Positions 34,229 to 45,949 of a stretch of 64,000 nt of DNA are shown here, piece after piece; the first letter of the stretch is position 1, and the number at the start of each line of letters is the position of its first letter. This DNA is from Enterococcus dispar ATCC 51266. Its GTDB lineage: Bacteria; Bacillota; Bacilli; Lactobacillales; Enterococcaceae. Location of the stretch: the NCBI RefSeq assembly GCF_000406945.1, contig NZ_KE136354.1, forward strand, positions 62,001 through 126,000. The letters are read 5' to 3'. A program made the translations under genes and the position numbers. The notes beneath the pieces were generated by a model, which was not told the DNA's origin, ran no database searches, and saw only the letters and a program-made list of their open reading frames with translations.

Positions 34229-34930
34229 ATGGAAATTATCCGCGTAAAAGATGCCGCTGCTGGCGGAAAAAAAGCCTTTGAAATTATTCAACAAGCCATG
34301 AAAGATGGTATTCATACATTAGGTCTAGCAACAGGAAGCACACCAATCACGTTATACCAAGAAATGACAAATAGTGATCTTGATTTTTCAAATATGACTT
34401 CGGTTAACTTAGATGAATATGTTGGTTTAGGTGGCGAAGATAAACAAAGTTATCGTTACTTTATGAATGAAAATTTATTTAACCAAAAACCATTTAAAGA
34501 AACATTTGTACCAAATGGTAAAGCTGAAGACTTACAAGCAGAATGCCAACGTTATGATGATGTCATTGCAACTCATCCAATTGATATTCAAATTTTAGGT
34601 ATCGGACGTAACGGTCATATCGGCTTTAACGAACCCGGAACACCTCTAGATAGTAAAACTTCTGTTGTTAATTTAACAGAATCGACAATTGAAGCAAACA
34701 AACGTTTCTTTGATAAAGTAGAAGATGTTCCAACTAAAGCAGTTTCGATGGGAATTGGCTCAATTTTACAAGGTAAAAAAATGGTCTTAATGGCGTATGG
34801 TGAAGATAAAGCCGATGCGATTAAAGGTATGGTTGATGGACCAGTAACAACCCACTTACCTGCTTCTGCGCTTCAAAATCACGCCGATGTTGTCGTAATT
34901 GTCGACGATGCGGCCGCAAGTAAATTATAA
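34229..34930 (+). CDS. nagB: glucosamine-6-phosphate deaminase
   Basis: 233 residues. [16 protein letters not shown] near residue 32, [11 protein letters not shown] near residue 58, and [20 protein letters not shown] near residue 128 are the canonical NagB active site. It converts glucosamine-6-phosphate to fructose-6-phosphate and ammonia. No NagA gene is adjacent. Expression is probably under a GntR/NagR-type repressor via the dre-like site. AGAGG precedes the ATG. Confidence 0.95.
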   Translation: MEIIRVKDAAAGGKKAFEIIQQAMKDGIHTLGLATGSTPITLYQEMTNSDLDFSNMTSVNLDEYVGLGGEDKQSYRYFMNENLFNQKPFKETFVPNGKAEDLQAECQRYDDVIATHPIDIQILGIGRNGHIGFNEPGTPLDSKTSVVNLTESTIEANKRFFDKVEDVPTKAVSMGIGSILQGKKMVLMAYGEDKADAIKGMVDGPVTTHLPASALQNHADVVVIVDDAAASKL

Positions 34931-34943
34931 AAATTAACGCTAT

Positions 34944-34980
34944 AAAAAAGACAGATCCCAATTTTGGGATCTGTCTTTTT
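34944..34980. terminator. bidirectional terminator between nagB and the DUF92 gene
   Basis: AAAAAGACAGATCCC and GGGATCTGTCTTTTT form a 15-bp stem with a 6-base loop. Its right end overlaps the stop codon of the convergent DUF92 gene. Confidence 0.9.
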
Positions 34981-35791
34981 AAATAATTTGTAAAATGATG
35001 GCCAAAAGTAAAATGATAAAGCCACTCATTGCATTGACCGCATCGTTATCGATTAATCGGTAACCATGAATTAATCGACAAGGTGTCTGATGATGACTTT
35101 CGTGCTCAGTGATTTTACCGCAGATTTGGCACTGGTACTTCCTTTGTAAAGTGGCTCCTAACAAACTGTCGATCAACATGCCGCCAATACCTAAACCCAA
35201 TGGGAGCCAAAAAATAGCATTATTAAATAATTTTGGCGTAAATAACCACAAACCAAAAGCATAAGTAGCAGAAATAAGGAAGCTGCCTCCTACTGCCGCT
35301 AAACTACCTAAAAGGGTCACGCCACCTGACAATCCTGGGGATACTTTTTTGAAATTTACGAGATTGTAAGGCTGGCTGTTGGCAAGAATCCCAATTTCTG
35401 ATGCCCACGTATCGGCTGTAGTGGCAGCAATAATTGCTGCCATAACAAGGCTCCAATTAATATTTAGTAAGGGAAAGCAGGCAAATATCACGGCAACAAT
35501 TAAGGGCAGGCTGTTTGCCAGCAGTTGTTTGCCATCCCGCTTGGCGCCTTTTTTGCCAATAATATCGTATTTTCTTGTTCTGTATTTTTTTAAAGTGTGA
35601 ATTAAAATGGCACTCCCGAAAAATAACCCTAACAAGAACCAGGTAAAAGGAGGAGCAAATGCTGCCAAAAAAATACCCAAGAAAATAAAAGTAAGATACC
35701 CAGAACATGTCAAATAGTTCGCAATAAAAAGAAAGAAACCAACCAAGGCCGTAAAAATCAAAGCACCGCTGGCGAGATAAAAAGTTATCAT
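34979..35791 (-). CDS. DUF92 family membrane protein
   Basis: About 270 residues with six or more hydrophobic helices. AATTADTWASEIGILANSQP, VSPGLSGGVTLLGSLAA and IDSLLGATLQRKYQCQICGK are typical of DUF92 (TMEM19/VTE6-like), a family that includes prenyl-phosphate kinases and CDP-lipid-type enzymes. The bacterial role is unknown. A CxxC pair lies near residue 230. The start is ATG 35791 after AAGGAG; the upstream extension overlaps the nrd terminator. Confidence 0.8.
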   Translation of the reverse strand: MITFYLASGALIFTALVGFFLFIANYLTCSGYLTFIFLGIFLAAFAPPFTWFLLGLFFGSAILIHTLKKYRTRKYDIIGKKGAKRDGKQLLANSLPLIVAVIFACFPLLNINWSLVMAAIIAATTADTWASEIGILANSQPYNLVNFKKVSPGLSGGVTLLGSLAAVGGSFLISATYAFGLWLFTPKLFNNAIFWLPLGLGIGGMLIDSLLGATLQRKYQCQICGKITEHESHHQTPCRLIHGYRLIDNDAVNAMSGFIILLLAIILQII

Positions 35792-35838
35792 AACTGACTC
35801 CTTAAACTTAAGAATAATTCTAGTGTTAGTGTAACACG

Positions 35839-35915
35839 AAAAAGCACTGTCAAAATGCTTTTCCTTATTCAGGTTAGTAACCCAAGAATAAAGAAACATT
35901 CTAACAGTGCTTTTT
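35839..35915 (-). terminator. nrd operon terminator (long hairpin)
   Basis: Arms AAAAAGCACTGT (35839-35850) and ACAGTGCTTTTT (35904-35915) extended inward by CATT/AATG and CCTTATTC/GAATAAAG pairing. It makes a long hairpin on the minus strand ending in a T-run, just before the DUF92 gene. Confidence 0.8.
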
Positions 35916-35920
35916 ATATT

Positions 35921-36880
35921 TTAAAGGCCAATTGTATAGTCGTCGTCTGCCATGGCTTCAACTTGGCCCAATAAGTAACCATTTCCTACTTGCGAGAAAA
36001 AGTCGTGATTACTTGTACCCGTTGAGATACCGTTCATAACAATTGGATTAACATCGTCAGCGGTATCTGGAAATAGTGGGTCTTGCCCCAAGTTCATCAA
36101 AGCTTTGTTGGCATTGTAACGTAGGAAAGTTTTGACTTCTTCAGTCCAACCAATTTCATCGTATAGTTCTTCAGTATAGCGTTCTTCATTTTCATATAAT
36201 TCATACAATAAATCATACATCCAATTTTTTAACGCTTCTTGTTTGGCTTCTGGTAGTTCATTAAAACCAAGTTGGAATTTATAACCGATGTAAGTACCAT
36301 GTACGGATTCGTCACGAATGATTAATTTAATGATTTCCGCTACATTGGCTAATTTATTGTTGCCTAAATAATAAAGTGGCGTATAAAAGCCAGAATAAAA
36401 CAAAAATGTTTCCAAAAAGACACTGGCAATTTTCTTTTCTAGCGGTGTGCCGTTCTTATAAATTTCATTGATTCGTTCTGCTTTTTTTTGTAGGTAAGGA
36501 TTTGTATTGGTCCATTCAAAGATTTCGTCTATTTCTGATTTTGTGTTTAAAGTTGAAAAAATAGAGGAATAACTTTTCGCGTGAACGGATTCCATAAATT
36601 GAATATTATTTAACACCGCTTCTTCATGTGGTGTGCGGACATCATTGCGTAATTGTTCCATGCCGCTTTCAGACTGCACAGTATCTAATAAGGTTAAACC
36701 ACCAAAAACGTGACCCACCGTTTGCTTTTCTAAATCAGATAAAGTCCGCCAATCATCTAAATCATTTGATAGGGGAATACGTGTGTCTAACCAAAATTGT
36801 TCCGTTAATTTTTCCCACGTTGATTTATCAATAATATCTTCAATTTCATTCCAGTTAATGGCTTCGTAATAAGTTGCCAT
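35921..36880 (-). CDS. nrdF: class Ib ribonucleotide reductase small subunit NrdF
   Basis: 319 residues, ferritin-like helical protein that houses the Mn/Fe-tyrosyl radical. Metal-ligand motifs include ESVHAKSYSSIF near residue 98 and IIRDESVHGTYIGYKFQ near residue 190. It begins YYEAINWNEIEDIIDKSTWE, as in NrdF, and supplies the radical to NrdE for dNTP synthesis. AGGAGG precedes the ATG. It is the last gene of nrdHEF. Confidence 0.95.
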   Translation of the reverse strand: MATYYEAINWNEIEDIIDKSTWEKLTEQFWLDTRIPLSNDLDDWRTLSDLEKQTVGHVFGGLTLLDTVQSESGMEQLRNDVRTPHEEAVLNNIQFMESVHAKSYSSIFSTLNTKSEIDEIFEWTNTNPYLQKKAERINEIYKNGTPLEKKIASVFLETFLFYSGFYTPLYYLGNNKLANVAEIIKLIIRDESVHGTYIGYKFQLGFNELPEAKQEALKNWMYDLLYELYENEERYTEELYDEIGWTEEVKTFLRYNANKALMNLGQDPLFPDTADDVNPIVMNGISTGTSNHDFFSQVGNGYLLGQVEAMADDDYTIGL

Positions 36881-36984
36881 GATTTGCCTCCTAATCTAAG
36901 TTGTTGTATCGTCTAGAACTAATCGTCGCAAGTAGAGCTTTGGTATCTCAAGTTCTACTATTGCAACTAGTTGAAAAATACAAC

Positions 36985-39147
36985 TTAAATGACACAGCTT
37001 TCACATTGATTGCTACCGATTTCTTCGGCATCGTCTGTAAAGGTACGAATATAATAAATCGATTTAATTCCCTTATGAAAGGCATAATGACGTAAAATAT
37101 TTAAATCCCGCGTTGTTTGTTTGGTTGTTGCAGTTTTCCATTCATAAAGACCTTTTGGTATATCAGAACGCATAAACAAGGTTAAACTCATGCCTTGATC
37201 AATATGTTGTTGGGCTGCAGCGTAAACATCAATGACTTTGCGCATATCCATATCATAAGCAGACGTATAGTAAGGCAATGTATCATTTGATAAGTAAGGT
37301 GCTGGATAATAAATTTTACCGATTTTCTTTTCTTGTCGTTCTTCAATCATTCGCGTAATCGGGTGCAAACTTGCACTCGTATCATTAATATAAGAAATCG
37401 AGCCATTTGGTGCTACTGCCAAGCGATTTTGATGATATAAGCCATCTTTTTGGACGGCTTCTTTTAGTTTTGTCCAATCTTCACCTGTTGGAATAAAAAT
37501 TCCTTCAAATAATGCTTTAACTTTATCTGATTGTGGCAAGTGATTTTCAGCAATATATTTATCAAAATAGCTACCATCGGCGTAAGCGGATTTTTCAAAG
37601 TTGTAAAAAGATTGTTGCCGTTCTTTGGCGATTTTATTACTTTCCACTAGGGTCCAGTAGTTTAACAACATAAAATAAATATCGGTAAATTCAACAGAGT
37701 CTTTGGAGCCATATACCAAATGATTTTTGGCAAAGAAAGTGTGTAACCCCATACCGCCAAGTCCAATCGTATGAGCTTGATTGTTCCCATTGGCAATAGA
37801 AGGAACCACATCAATATGCGAGTTGTCCGTTACAAAAGTCAACGCGCGGGTCATTGCTCTAACTGATTTACCAAAATCAGGACTGTCCATTAAGTTGACA
37901 ATATTTGTTGAGCCTAAGTTACATGAAATGTCTGTTCCTAAAACTTCATATTCTTGACGGCCATTTAAAACTGAAGGGGTTTGGACTTGTAAAACTTCTG
38001 AACATAAATTACTCATGATAATTTTGCCATCAATCGGATTTTCGCGATTGGCGGTGTCAACATTTACAATATAAGGGTAACCAGATTCTTGTTGCAATTT
38101 AGAAATTTCATTTTCCAATTCCCGTGCTTTGATTTTTTGCTTCCGGATATTGGGGTTTTTGACCAAATTGTCATATTCTTTGGTGATGTCAACATAAGAA
38201 AAAGGCACGCCATATTCTTTTTCTACGCTATAAGGACTGAACAAATACATATCTTCATTATTGCGCGTTAATTCATAAAATTTATCCGGCACTAAGACAC
38301 CTAGGGACAATGTTTTAACCCGAATTTTTTCATCGGCATTTTCCTTTTTGGCAGATAAGAAAGCCATGATGTCAGGATGAAAGACGTTTAAATAGACAAC
38401 ACCGGCACCTTGGCGTTGACCGAGTTGATTGGAGTAACTAAAAGAATCTTCAAACAGCTTCATAACGGGCATAACACCACTGGCTGCACCTTCATACCCT
38501 TTAATTGGTGCGCCTGCTTCCCGTAAGTTGGATAAAGTAATGCCAACGCCGCCACCAATACGGGAAAGTTGCAAAGCAGAATTAATACCGCGACCAATTG
38601 AATTCATATCATCGGTAATTTGAATAAGGAAACAAGAAACCAATTCGCCACGGCGTTTACGTCCAGCATTCAAAAATGAAGGAGTGGCAGGTTGATAGCG
38701 TTGATGAATCATTTCATCGGCTAATGTCATTGCCAATTCTTCGTCACCATTAGCAAAATACAAAGCATTAATGGCAACGCGATCTTCGTAATTTTCCAAA
38801 TAAAAAGCACCATCATTCGTTTTTAAGGCGTATTGAGAATAAAACTTATAAGCTGCCATAAAGGATTTGAAGGTGAAGTTTTGGGCTAATAAAAAGTCAT
38901 AGAGTTTCGTAATGAATGCTTGAGAATATTTCGCCAAAAATTCTGTTTCTAAATAATCTTCCGCTACTAAATAAGCCAGTTTATCATTAAAGGTAGCAAA
39001 TTGTTTTGTGTTTGGAATAACATTTTCACTAAAGAAAGCTGCTAAAGCTTCTTGATCTTTATTTAAGGGGATTTGACCGTCAACAGGTCGGTTGATTTCA
39101 TTATTCAGTTTGTAATAACTGACGTCTTTAAGCTCTTTTAAACTCAT
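36985..39147 (-). CDS. nrdE: class Ib ribonucleotide reductase large subunit NrdE
   Basis: 720 residues. Starts MSLKELKDVSYYKLNNEINR. The catalytic barrel has NLCSEVLQ near residue 382, GLGGMGLHTFF near residue 465 and YPAPYLSN near residue 615. The tail ESCVI carries the Cys pair reduced by NrdH. It reduces ribonucleoside diphosphates. The ATG lacks a good ribosome site (GTTGGTCCTTCC), which is unusual for such a highly used gene. A 183-base spacer without a gene separates it from nrdH. Confidence 0.95.
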   Translation of the reverse strand: MSLKELKDVSYYKLNNEINRPVDGQIPLNKDQEALAAFFSENVIPNTKQFATFNDKLAYLVAEDYLETEFLAKYSQAFITKLYDFLLAQNFTFKSFMAAYKFYSQYALKTNDGAFYLENYEDRVAINALYFANGDEELAMTLADEMIHQRYQPATPSFLNAGRKRRGELVSCFLIQITDDMNSIGRGINSALQLSRIGGGVGITLSNLREAGAPIKGYEGAASGVMPVMKLFEDSFSYSNQLGQRQGAGVVYLNVFHPDIMAFLSAKKENADEKIRVKTLSLGVLVPDKFYELTRNNEDMYLFSPYSVEKEYGVPFSYVDITKEYDNLVKNPNIRKQKIKARELENEISKLQQESGYPYIVNVDTANRENPIDGKIIMSNLCSEVLQVQTPSVLNGRQEYEVLGTDISCNLGSTNIVNLMDSPDFGKSVRAMTRALTFVTDNSHIDVVPSIANGNNQAHTIGLGGMGLHTFFAKNHLVYGSKDSVEFTDIYFMLLNYWTLVESNKIAKERQQSFYNFEKSAYADGSYFDKYIAENHLPQSDKVKALFEGIFIPTGEDWTKLKEAVQKDGLYHQNRLAVAPNGSISYINDTSASLHPITRMIEERQEKKIGKIYYPAPYLSNDTLPYYTSAYDMDMRKVIDVYAAAQQHIDQGMSLTLFMRSDIPKGLYEWKTATTKQTTRDLNILRHYAFHKGIKSIYYIRTFTDDAEEIGSNQCESCVI

Positions 39148-39330
39148 GGAAGGACCAACTTTCTTTTTTAGACTCTAAAACAAAAAATGCGAAAAAAAGA
39201 AGGTGTCCCGCGGGTTTTCAAATAATGGAAAAGCAACTGGCGAAAATAATAGCAACACAAATTCATAAAAAACTGCCAGTGTAACTGCTAGGCACTATTC
39301 TAACTGCGGTACAACCTTAATTAATTGTGT

Positions 39331-39555
39331 CTAAGAAGCAAGACTGCGTAATTGGTCCGGTCTAAAACCGATAATTGTTGTCTCGCCTGCGGTCGTTACT
39401 GGCACACTTTTGAAACCTTGCTCTTTTAGAAAATTCAATGCATTCGGTTCTTCATCTATATTAATTTCTTTAAAATTGACGTGATTTTCAGTTAAGAAGC
39501 GTTTTGTCATTTTACATTGCATGCAGTTATTTTTTGAAAATAAAGTAATTGTCAT
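39331..39555 (-). CDS. nrdH: glutaredoxin-like protein NrdH
   Basis: 74 residues of thioredoxin/glutaredoxin fold. The redox motif CMQC (residues 11-14), preceded by FSKNN, and the later KSVPVT near residue 50 are characteristic of NrdH. It donates electrons to NrdE. GAGGAGG precedes the ATG. First gene of the operon; nrdI, its usual partner, is not seen anywhere in the window. Confidence 0.93.
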   Translation of the reverse strand: MTITLFSKNNCMQCKMTKRFLTENHVNFKEINIDEEPNALNFLKEQGFKSVPVTTAGETTIIGFRPDQLRSLAS

Positions 39556-39587
39556 TGTAATGCCTCCTCTAATTTCTTTATATACTC

Positions 39588-39669
39588 AGTATAGAGAAGT
39601 GAAGGTGAATGTCAAACAAAAAACACTAGATATTGTGTTTTGTAATATTAAACACACTATACATTGTGG
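39588..39669 (-). promoter_or_regulatory. nrdHEF promoter with two NrdR boxes
   Basis: On the minus strand TTGACA and TATACT are 16 bases apart (39588-39615). Upstream lie ACACTAGATATTGTGT (39623-39638) and ACACTATACATTGTGG (39654-39669), both close to the NrdR consensus. They start 31 bases apart, about three helical turns, the standard NrdR arrangement. Confidence 0.85.
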
Positions 39670-39760
39670 TTTTGTCTTAGGCGAGTGTTTGAGATAGCAC
39701 TAGGACAAGTTTTCTTTCTTGTTTTCATAGAAGAAAAATAAAGTGGTCTAGCTCTAAATT

Positions 39761-39848
39761 AGAATAATTATTACTATGTGAAAAATATTACAATCTTGTA
39801 AATTTCATTGACTTTAAAGGCAACAAACCTTATTCTAAATGAGAATAA
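39761..39848 (+). promoter_or_regulatory. feo promoter with Fur-like boxes
   Basis: TTGACT (39808) and TATTCT (39831), 17-base spacer. The inverted repeat TTATTCT-N5-AGAATAA (39830-39848) covers the -10, and a related AGAATAATTATTAC lies upstream at 39761. Both fit the Firmicute Fur box (ATAAT..ATTAT), implying repression by iron. Confidence 0.7.
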
Positions 39849-39888
39849 TTATCAGTCGCAATTGGTTTTTCGTTATAAAGGAGTAATA

Positions 39889-40359
39889 ATGGAAAAATTA
39901 GCAGAAGTAGCACCCAATCAAACATTTGTTGTGAAGAAAGTAGCAGCACCCACAGAGGTACAAAAACATTTGCAAAACTTAGGTTTACTACCTGGAAGTC
40001 AAGTGGTGTTGTTAAAAAGTAAAGGACTAGATGGGATTGTGTTGGTGCAAAATGCCCGACTGGCTTTGGATCAAAGCTTATTAGCTGCTATTTTGGTTGA
40101 GCCAGCGGCAGAAAAAGGTGAAATCTTATCGTTGGACCAATTAACAGTGGGAGATAAGGGAAAAGTGATTAAAATTTTTGGGGAAGGTGCTGTGAAGCGA
40201 CGTTTGATGGATATGGGATTGACCAAAAATGTCCTTTTAACAGTACGAAAATTAGCCCCCTTAGGCGATCCAATTGAAATTAATTTGCGGGGCTATGAAT
40301 TGTCTTTGCGAAAAAGTGAAGCTGAATATATTTTAGTAACCTTAATTAAGGAGGGCTAG
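39889..40359 (+). CDS. feoA: FeoA-type protein with two tandem FeoA domains
   Basis: 156 residues, about twice the usual single FeoA length (near 75). The first domain is about residues 1-72 (VQKHLQNLGLLPGSQVVLLK), and the second about residues 80-156 (VKRRLMDMGLTKNVLLTVRKLAPLGDPIEI). The second is the better match to canonical FeoA (LMDMGL ... GDP.EI). SH3-like FeoA supports FeoB in ferrous iron uptake. The start is ATG 39889 after AAAGGAG; the upstream frame covers the Fur-regulated promoter. Confidence 0.88.
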   Translation: MEKLAEVAPNQTFVVKKVAAPTEVQKHLQNLGLLPGSQVVLLKSKGLDGIVLVQNARLALDQSLLAAILVEPAAEKGEILSLDQLTVGDKGKVIKIFGEGAVKRRLMDMGLTKNVLLTVRKLAPLGDPIEINLRGYELSLRKSEAEYILVTLIKEG

Positions 40360-40360
40360 T

Positions 40361-42520
40361 ATGGAACAATTGCAATTTGCGTTAGCGGGAAATCCCAATA
40401 GTGGGAAAACCAGTACTTTTAATCAATTAACCGGTTCCATGCAGTCAGTGGGTAACTGGCCGGGGGTAACTGTTGAACGGAAATCAGGAACCTTGAAAAA
40501 ACAAAAAAATATTACCATTCAAGATTTACCCGGAATTTATTCTTTATCGCCTTACACACCAGAAGAAATTGTCGCCCGTGATTATCTTTTAACCGGTGCT
40601 CCTAATACGATTATTAACATCGTTGATGCAACGAATTTAGAACGCAATCTATATTTAACGACGCAACTAATGGAAACTGGCATTCCAACAGTTTTAGGTT
40701 TGAATATGATGGATTTAATCAAAAAAAGCGGTAAAACTATTAATTTGACTAAATTAGCTTACGGTTTGGGTATTCCAGTTGTAAGTATGAGTGCATTAAA
40801 AAAACACGGCTTACAAGAACTGATTCAGCAAAGTACAATGGCTGCTGAAAAATTTCCGCCTGAAACGACGTATCCTACTTATGACGATCGCTTAGAAGCC
40901 GCTTTAGCGGAAATTATTGATGTATTGGGAAATACTGTGCCACAAAAACAAGCACGATTTTATGCTGCCAAATTATTTGAAAAAGATGAACTGGCAACAG
41001 GTGCTTTAGATCTAAGTAAAATTCAAAAAAAAGAAATTAATGAAATTATTGCCATTACAGAAAAAATTTTTGATGATACCAGTGATGCGATCTTAGTCAA
41101 TGAACGTTATGAATTTATCGCACGTTTGATGGCGTTATGTACTGTCAGCGAAGGTGAATTAAGGTTAACTGTCAGTGATAAAATTGATCAAATTGTTACC
41201 AATCGCTTTTTGGCAATTCCAATTTTTGCTTTTGCAATGTGGGGAATTTATTACTTATCAATTCAGACAATTGGTGTTATGGGGACGGATTGGGTCAATG
41301 ATATATTGTTTGGCACGATGGTTCCGGATTTTGTGACGAAAAATTTACAAGTATGGCAAGTGGCACCGTGGATGCAAGATTTAATCGTAAATGGCATCAT
41401 TGCCGGTGTTGGCGCTGTTTTGGGCTTTGTTCCCCAGTTGTTAGTCTTGTTTTTCTGTCTGTCACTACTAGAAGATTGTGGTTATATGGCGCGAATAGCG
41501 TTTGTGATGGATCGCTTATTTCGTAAATTTGGCTTGTCGGGAAAATCATTTATCCCCATGCTAATTGCAACAGGTTGTGGTGTCCCGGGAGTCATGGCAA
41601 GCCGTACGATTGAAAATGAAAAAGATCGCCGTATGACCGTGATGGTGACGACTTTTATGCCTTGTTCTGCCAAATTACCAATTATTGCTTTAGTAGCGGG
41701 TGCCTTTTTCCCACAATCCAGTTGGGTTGCCCCTTCTGCTTACTTTGTTGGAGTAACGGCAATTGTTTTATCTGGTATCGCTTTGAAAAAGACACGCATA
41801 TTTGCAGGCGATCCCGCACCATTTATCATGGAACTGCCTGCTTACCATCTACCGCAAGTAAAAAATGTCTTGCGCCAAACTTTTGATCGAGGTCTTTCCT
41901 TTATTAAAAAAGCAGGAACAATTATTTTTGTTTCCAGCATTATTTTGTGGTTTATGTCAAATTACAATTTTACTTTGCAGGCAGTCGCAGGAGACCAAAG
42001 TATTTTAGCGAATTTAGGCCGGGTGGTGGCACCGTTGTTTGCGCCTTTAGGTTGGGGAAATTGGCAAGGTGCTGTAGCAACTATTACGGGTCTGATTGCA
42101 AAAGAAAATGTCATTAACACCTTTGGCATTTTATTTGGTCATTTAGATGAAGTTTCTGAAAATGGGGCAGAAATTTGGGGGCCGTTGCAAGCAGCGTTTA
42201 CCCCAGTAGCAGCTTATTCCTTTTTAGTGTTTAACTTGTTATGTGCGCCTTGTTTTGCGGCAATTGGGGCTATTCATCGGGAAATGGGCAATGCCAAATG
42301 GACATGGGTTGCTGTTGGCTATCAATGTGGACTGGCCTATGCGGTTAGTTTTGTGATGTATCAATTTGGTCATGTTCTCTTTGAAGGTGGTACCATTAAT
42401 GTTGCGACAATCATAGCACTGGCCGTGTTAGCATATGGTGCTTATGTTTTATTACGTAAATCATCCGTACCAAAAGATGATGTTATTTCAATGCATCAAT
42501 TAAAAGAGGGAGTGGAATAA
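40361..42520 (+). CDS. feoB: ferrous iron transporter FeoB
   Basis: 719 residues. Cytoplasmic G domain: G1 GNPNSGKTS (residues 10-18), G3 DLPGIYSL near residue 52, G4 NMMD near residue 113. A membrane domain follows from about residue 275 with many helices and the conserved CGVPGVMASRTIENEKDRR region near residue 405. It moves Fe2+ across the membrane under anaerobic or acidic conditions. GGAGGG precedes the ATG, which is 1 base after feoA. Confidence 0.96.
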   Translation: MEQLQFALAGNPNSGKTSTFNQLTGSMQSVGNWPGVTVERKSGTLKKQKNITIQDLPGIYSLSPYTPEEIVARDYLLTGAPNTIINIVDATNLERNLYLTTQLMETGIPTVLGLNMMDLIKKSGKTINLTKLAYGLGIPVVSMSALKKHGLQELIQQSTMAAEKFPPETTYPTYDDRLEAALAEIIDVLGNTVPQKQARFYAAKLFEKDELATGALDLSKIQKKEINEIIAITEKIFDDTSDAILVNERYEFIARLMALCTVSEGELRLTVSDKIDQIVTNRFLAIPIFAFAMWGIYYLSIQTIGVMGTDWVNDILFGTMVPDFVTKNLQVWQVAPWMQDLIVNGIIAGVGAVLGFVPQLLVLFFCLSLLEDCGYMARIAFVMDRLFRKFGLSGKSFIPMLIATGCGVPGVMASRTIENEKDRRMTVMVTTFMPCSAKLPIIALVAGAFFPQSSWVAPSAYFVGVTAIVLSGIALKKTRIFAGDPAPFIMELPAYHLPQVKNVLRQTFDRGLSFIKKAGTIIFVSSIILWFMSNYNFTLQAVAGDQSILANLGRVVAPLFAPLGWGNWQGAVATITGLIAKENVINTFGILFGHLDEVSENGAEIWGPLQAAFTPVAAYSFLVFNLLCAPCFAAIGAIHREMGNAKWTWVAVGYQCGLAYAVSFVMYQFGHVLFEGGTINVATIIALAVLAYGAYVLLRKSSVPKDDVISMHQLKEGVE

Positions 42521-42649
42521 ATGGTTGCGACGATAATTTTAAGTATCTTAATATTTGGTGCAGCAGCCTTTGTTGTCTATCGACAAGTAAAAAAAGGCAG
42601 TAGTTGTGAGGATTGCAAAACGAGTTGTCCAGTAAAAAAAATAGATTAA
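42521..42649 (+). CDS. FeoB-associated Cys-rich membrane protein
   Basis: 42 residues: an N-terminal transmembrane helix (ATIILSILIFGAAAFVVY), then KKGSSCEDCKTSCPVKK with three cysteines. This matches the small FeoB-associated Cys-rich membrane proteins found at the 3' end of Firmicute feoAB operons in the place of FeoC. Its start codon immediately follows the feoB stop, so translation is coupled. Possible role: metal binding or FeoB assembly. Confidence 0.85.
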   Translation: MVATIILSILIFGAAAFVVYRQVKKGSSCEDCKTSCPVKKID

Positions 42650-42675
42650 AACAGAATATTTTTTGAGAAGATAAA

Positions 42676-42729
42676 AATAAGAGGGGCTCTACTAAGCTTT
42701 GCACAGTAGAACTTCTCTTATTATTTTTT
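42676..42729 (+). terminator. feo operon terminator
   Basis: AATAAGAG (42676-42683) pairs with CTCTTATT (42715-42722). Inner TCTACT/AGTAGA pairing lengthens it, and a T-run follows. Confidence 0.85.
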
Positions 42730-42832
42730 CTAAAAAATACTGTTATTGTACCGAAAATAGCTTTTTGTAAGGAGAATGAACTTCAACTTGATTAGCGATT
42801 TATCAAATACAAGAAGTGTTGAAGTTTTCGCA

Positions 42833-43258
42833 CTATTTATTAATGCGTTTATATAAGTAATATTTTGTTACGCCCCGCATTGGTGTATCAGGTAGATTAC
42901 CAAAGATGACAAAGCCATTCTTTTGATAAAATTCTACAGCTTGATAACTTTTTGTTGTTAGCGTTAGATTGATGACGCCTTCTTCTTGTGCCCAATCTTG
43001 TAATGCTTGCAAAAGTCTAGAACCGATACCTTGATTTTGAAATTCCGGTTTGACTGCTAGCAGACTGACATGAAGATTTTCAAAATCTTCTTTGGCGATT
43101 AATCCCCCCACTAATTCCTCATCTAAGATGGCAGCAATCGCCAGTTTTTCATGCTTTTTTGGCAGCTCCTCGTGGAATTGCTTGTAATATTGGGTAGTAA
43201 ATACTTCCCTTAATAAAGGTTCAATGGTCTCTGTTTGACTGGTTTCAATTCGAATCAT
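42833..43258 (-). CDS. GNAT family N-acetyltransferase
   Basis: 141 residues. The acetyl-CoA-binding motif VKPEFQNQGIGSRLLQALQDWA near residue 75 and the C-terminal AVEFYQKNGFVIFG near residue 110 are typical GNAT motifs. The substrate cannot be inferred; family members with such an ending are often annotated as acting on small amines or peptides. GGAGG precedes the ATG. Downstream lies a long hairpin (42783-42826) without a clear T-run. Confidence 0.85.
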   Translation of the reverse strand: MIRIETSQTETIEPLLREVFTTQYYKQFHEELPKKHEKLAIAAILDEELVGGLIAKEDFENLHVSLLAVKPEFQNQGIGSRLLQALQDWAQEEGVINLTLTTKSYQAVEFYQKNGFVIFGNLPDTPMRGVTKYYLYKRINK

Positions 43259-43454
43259 GAAAATTCCTCCTGTCTATGCTCATTTAGTATAGCAGTTCCA
43301 AGGATAAGAATGTAGTGATAGTAATTTAATTGTTAAAGGGAAATATAATTATATAAGAAGATAGATGGATAGATGAGAAAATGCAAAATAATGTTTGAAT
43401 ATGTTTGTTAGCGCTGCTTTTTCCAGGAAGAACAGAGAATAATGTTGGAAAGGG

Positions 43455-43600
43455 TTTACAAATGTTTATTTACGTGTTACTATACCAGTGAAGTTAATAC
43501 TTAGTGGATTGTTACTATTCGATTAGGCAAAAACCGCGAATGAGAGGTCAATACCAGTGTCTTTACATGGTATGATAAACCTGTCATTTGCGGTTTTTTT
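43455..43600 (+). promoter_or_regulatory. lac-type operon promoter, RAT antiterminator and overlapping terminator
   Basis: TTTACA (43455) and TACTAT (43478), 17-base spacer. The leader contains a ribonucleic antiterminator (RAT) starting GGATTGTTACTATTCGATTA at 43507 and ending about GGCAAAAACC (43536), closely matching LicT/BglG targets. It overlaps a terminator whose arms are 43530-43544 and 43584-43597, followed by T. The 43261-43450 stretch is featureless except TGTTAGCGCTGCTT, a weak cre-like match. Confidence 0.85.
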
Positions 43601-43625
43601 ATTGGTTTATAAGAGGAGGGAAGTT

Positions 43626-45880
<2,255 letters not shown>

Positions 45881-45949
45881 CACGATGATGAACCTAGTTA
45901 GTACAAGTATGCGAAAAAGTCAGAATATTGAAAAAACGGAGTGGAAGAG

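Noticed and set aside
43406-43419. cre-like TGTTAGCGCTGCTT upstream of lacT
   Set aside because: Four mismatches to the cre consensus, too weak to claim CcpA control.
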